From UBA1189 sp045544835 (lineage in GTDB: Bacteria > Bacteroidota > Bacteroidia > Bacteroidales > Bacteroidaceae): a stretch of DNA of 16,489 bases. A program made the position numbers and the translations under genes. This document shows, in pieces, positions 14,903 through 16,489 of the stretch. A model generated the notes under the pieces. The model ran no database searches. It saw only the letters and a program-made list of their open reading frames with translations, and was not told the origin of the DNA. Each line of letters begins with the position of its first letter. Position 1 is the stretch's first letter. Location: NCBI GenBank assembly GCA_045544835.1, contig JAZPZS010000117.1, positions 1-16,489 on the forward strand, written 5' to 3'.

Positions 14903-14933
14903 TGTGTGCTCTTCGTTTTTTTTTGTACCTTTG
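14903..14933 (+). promoter_or_regulatory. Putative promoter of the mechanosensitive channel gene
   Basis: TACCTTTG at 14926-14933 fits the -7 consensus. A degenerate -33 (TGTG, 14903-14906) lies 19 nt upstream. The spacer contains nine consecutive T residues (14916-14924). The predicted leader is about 27 nt to the ATG at 14967. A further plus-strand TACTTTTG at 14757-14764 has no gene immediately downstream and is of uncertain meaning. Confidence 0.65.
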
Positions 14934-14966
14934 CAGCGATGGTTATAAATTAATAATAGAGTTAAT

Positions 14967-16163
14967 ATGAATGAAACAATAGCAGGATGGTTTTGCCGAT
15001 GGGGCATTGGTCCTGGGCAGATGGAATGGTTGTATTGGGTAGTGACGATAGCCGGTGTAGGGCTCATTGTTCTGATTGCTGACCTGTTGTGCCGTAAGCT
15101 GTTGATACCGATTGTGAAGAAGGTAACGCATAAGACGCGCTCCACGTGGGACGAAATTCTCTTTAACGATGAATTGCTACGCGACGTCTCACGGTTGGTG
15201 CCGCCGATACTGCTCTCTGTCTTGTTGCCGTTTGTGTTCAGCACAGGTCACCCTATGCTGGAGTTCTTGCTGAAGGTGATATGGATATGTATTATCATCG
15301 TGGCTACAAAACTGGTCTGTGCCTTTCTTTCGGCATTGTACGAACTCTCAAGCAAACAGGAACGCATCAAGAATCATCCGCTCAAGGGAGTATATCAGAT
15401 GCTTAAGATTGTGTTCATTTGCATAGCAATAATTATCATTGTGAGCATTCTCATCAATAAGAATCCCGGATATATACTTACGGCATTGGGCGCCTCGGCC
15501 GCAGTGCTCATGTTGGTCTTCAAGGACAGTATCATGGGCTTGGTAGCTGGCGTACAACTTTCAGCCAATGATATGCTACGCCCAGGTGACTGGATCACAA
15601 TGTCCAAGTATGGTGCCGATGGAGATGTGGTGGAGGTGACACTTACTACCGTGAAAGTGCAGAACTGGGACAAGACTATCACTACCATACCGCCTTATGC
15701 GCTAGTGAGCGACTCGTTCCAAAACTGGCGTGGCATGAAGGAGAGTGGCGGTCGCCGTGTCAAGCGTTCCGTTTATATAGATATGCGCTCCATAGCCTTC
15801 TGCACAGAGGACCAGATGGCCGAGTTTGAAAAACGCGGATGGCTCGAAGGCGTTGAGCGTGAAGATAAGTTTGTGGTCAACCTCCACGTCTTTCGCAACT
15901 ATCTGGAGGACTACCTCCAGCATCATCCTCGTGTTAATAGCAGCATGACCATCATGGTGCGTCAGTTGCAGCCTACGGCACAAGGACTTCCTTTGGAACT
16001 CTACTTCTTCTCTGACGGCACCGATTGGATTCCATACGAGCACCTGCAATCTGAAATTTTCGAACATGTATTTGCCGTGTTGCCCACCTTTGGCCTCCGC
16101 GTATTCCAGTCACCTATGGGAATCGACTTCAGCGGCACCGAGTTTGGCGAAGGGCATATATAG
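14967..16163 (+). CDS. MscS-family mechanosensitive ion channel, YbdG-like
   Basis: 398 residues. Predicted inner-membrane channel that opens under membrane tension and releases solutes on hypo-osmotic shock. Five membrane segments are seen at about 21-42, 74-92, 98-121, 144-163 and the pore-lining helix 168-196 (GYILTALGASAAVLMLVF, then KDSIMGLVAGVQL). After this comes the MscS beta domain (NDMLRPGDWI, a Gly/Asp-rich turn, then TTVKVQNWDKT) and a larger C-terminal cytoplasmic domain containing SDSFQNWRGMKESGGRR. Length and the SFQNWRGM..SGGRR block match the YbdG (mini-conductance) branch of about 400 residues rather than the 280-residue MscS. The gene appears to be transcribed alone, from the promoter at 14903-14933 to the hairpin at 16200. 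Confidence 0.9.
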   Translation: MNETIAGWFCRWGIGPGQMEWLYWVVTIAGVGLIVLIADLLCRKLLIPIVKKVTHKTRSTWDEILFNDELLRDVSRLVPPILLSVLLPFVFSTGHPMLEFLLKVIWICIIIVATKLVCAFLSALYELSSKQERIKNHPLKGVYQMLKIVFICIAIIIIVSILINKNPGYILTALGASAAVLMLVFKDSIMGLVAGVQLSANDMLRPGDWITMSKYGADGDVVEVTLTTVKVQNWDKTITTIPPYALVSDSFQNWRGMKESGGRRVKRSVYIDMRSIAFCTEDQMAEFEKRGWLEGVEREDKFVVNLHVFRNYLEDYLQHHPRVNSSMTIMVRQLQPTAQGLPLELYFFSDGTDWIPYEHLQSEIFEHVFAVLPTFGLRVFQSPMGIDFSGTEFGEGHI

Positions 16164-16191
16164 TAGATTTTATTATGGAATAGGTTAATGA

Positions 16192-16235
16192 ATAAAAAGA
16201 ATAAGCGGGTACGCGTAGCGTATCCGCTTATTTCA
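16192..16235. terminator. Bidirectional intrinsic terminator between the channel and permease genes
   Basis: A 15-bp stem (16200-16214 with 16218-16232, one G.T pair) has a 3-nt loop. On the plus strand the arm ends ATTTC. On the minus strand the hairpin runs into CTTTTTATT (A-run at 16194-16198 on the plus strand). It therefore serves the minus-strand permease best and probably the channel gene too. It lies 36 nt after the channel stop codon. Confidence 0.8.
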
Positions 16236-16251
16236 TGTGTGTTTTGTTATT

Positions 16252-16489
16252 TTATTCTACAGGGATATTCTTGTTTACATTCTTGCAGCCGATGAGGGCA
16301 TAGAAGAGGATGTAGGCCAGCATAGCCACTACCAACCAGTAGCTGGGAATGTAGCCGATGTTGAGGGCGAGCACGTTGTGCTGGATGAGCGGCATGATAC
16401 CACCACCCACAACGAGCATCATGAAGATACCTGATGCCTGCTCGGTGTACTTGCCCAGTCCCTCGACGCAGAGGTTGAAGATGGCGCCC
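16252..16489 (-). CDS. FucP-like sugar:proton symporter (MFS), C-terminal fragment cut by the window edge
   Basis: The last 78 codons of a minus-strand gene whose 5' part lies beyond the window. The reading is G-A-I-F-N-L at the edge, then LGKYTEQASGIF, VVGGGIMPLIQ, NIGYIPSYW and ALIGCKNVNKNIPVE before TAA at 16252-16254. The TEQASG and GGGI(M/I)PL blocks and the GCKNVNK ending are typical of the L-fucose / glucose-galactose permease branch of the major facilitator superfamily common in Bacteroidetes. Two membrane helices are visible (about residues 21-43 and 50-67 of the fragment). The sugar transported cannot be told from this part. It converges on the mechanosensitive channel gene. Confidence 0.87.
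   Translation of the reverse strand, partial: GAIFNLCVEGLGKYTEQASGIFMMLVVGGGIMPLIQHNVLALNIGYIPSYWLVVAMLAYILFYALIGCKNVNKNIPVE

Overview
The window looks like chromosomal DNA from a member of the Bacteroidales, most likely Prevotellaceae-like; the family placement is inference. The reasons are: several start regions carry the Bacteroidetes sigma-ABfr type -7 element (TAnnTTTG), some with a -33 element 19 nt upstream; Shine-Dalgarno sequences are mostly absent; the tRNA genes do not encode CCA; and a very large exported protein ends in a type IX secretion (T9SS)-like sorting domain. No phage, integrase, IS element or CRISPR array was seen.

Layout. (1) 1-225: a bacterial-type SRP RNA (ffs) followed 3 nt later by tRNA-Thr(UGT), closed by a strong terminator. 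(2) 415-1983, minus strand: a BASS-family transporter and a lipoprotein thioredoxin (TlpA-like), probably one operon, sitting directly behind the terminator of a minus-strand initiator tRNA-fMet (2027-2098) that has a textbook promoter. (3) 2221-3524, plus strand: a TetR-type regulator and an RluA-type pseudouridine synthase. (4) 3525-4202: a 678-bp stretch without a convincing gene, containing a 17-bp inverted-repeat pair 246 bp apart, a 20-bp perfect palindrome and a GC-rich foldback. (5) 4203-11522: a 2439-residue exported protein joining LamG, two Ig-like domains, a GH43 glycosidase, two copies of a carbohydrate-binding-like plus BIg2 unit, two lamin-tail domains, a CotH-family kinase and a T9SS-like tail. 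(6) 11548-13215: fhs, formate-tetrahydrofolate ligase. (7) 13260-14708, minus strand: a secreted GHL10/YngK-type glycosidase, convergent with fhs. (8) 14967-16163: an MscS/YbdG-type mechanosensitive channel. (9) 16252-16489, minus strand: the C-terminal end of a FucP-like sugar permease, cut by the window edge.

Most genes are housekeeping or envelope genes placed side by side rather than one pathway. The most distinctive object is the giant surface protein. It puts a glycosidase with all three expected catalytic residues and a CotH-type kinase domain on one exported chain, under a promoter whose spacer holds an A10 tract. Two genes (TetR and GHL10) have the -7 element almost touching their start codons, suggesting leaderless or nearly leaderless mRNAs.
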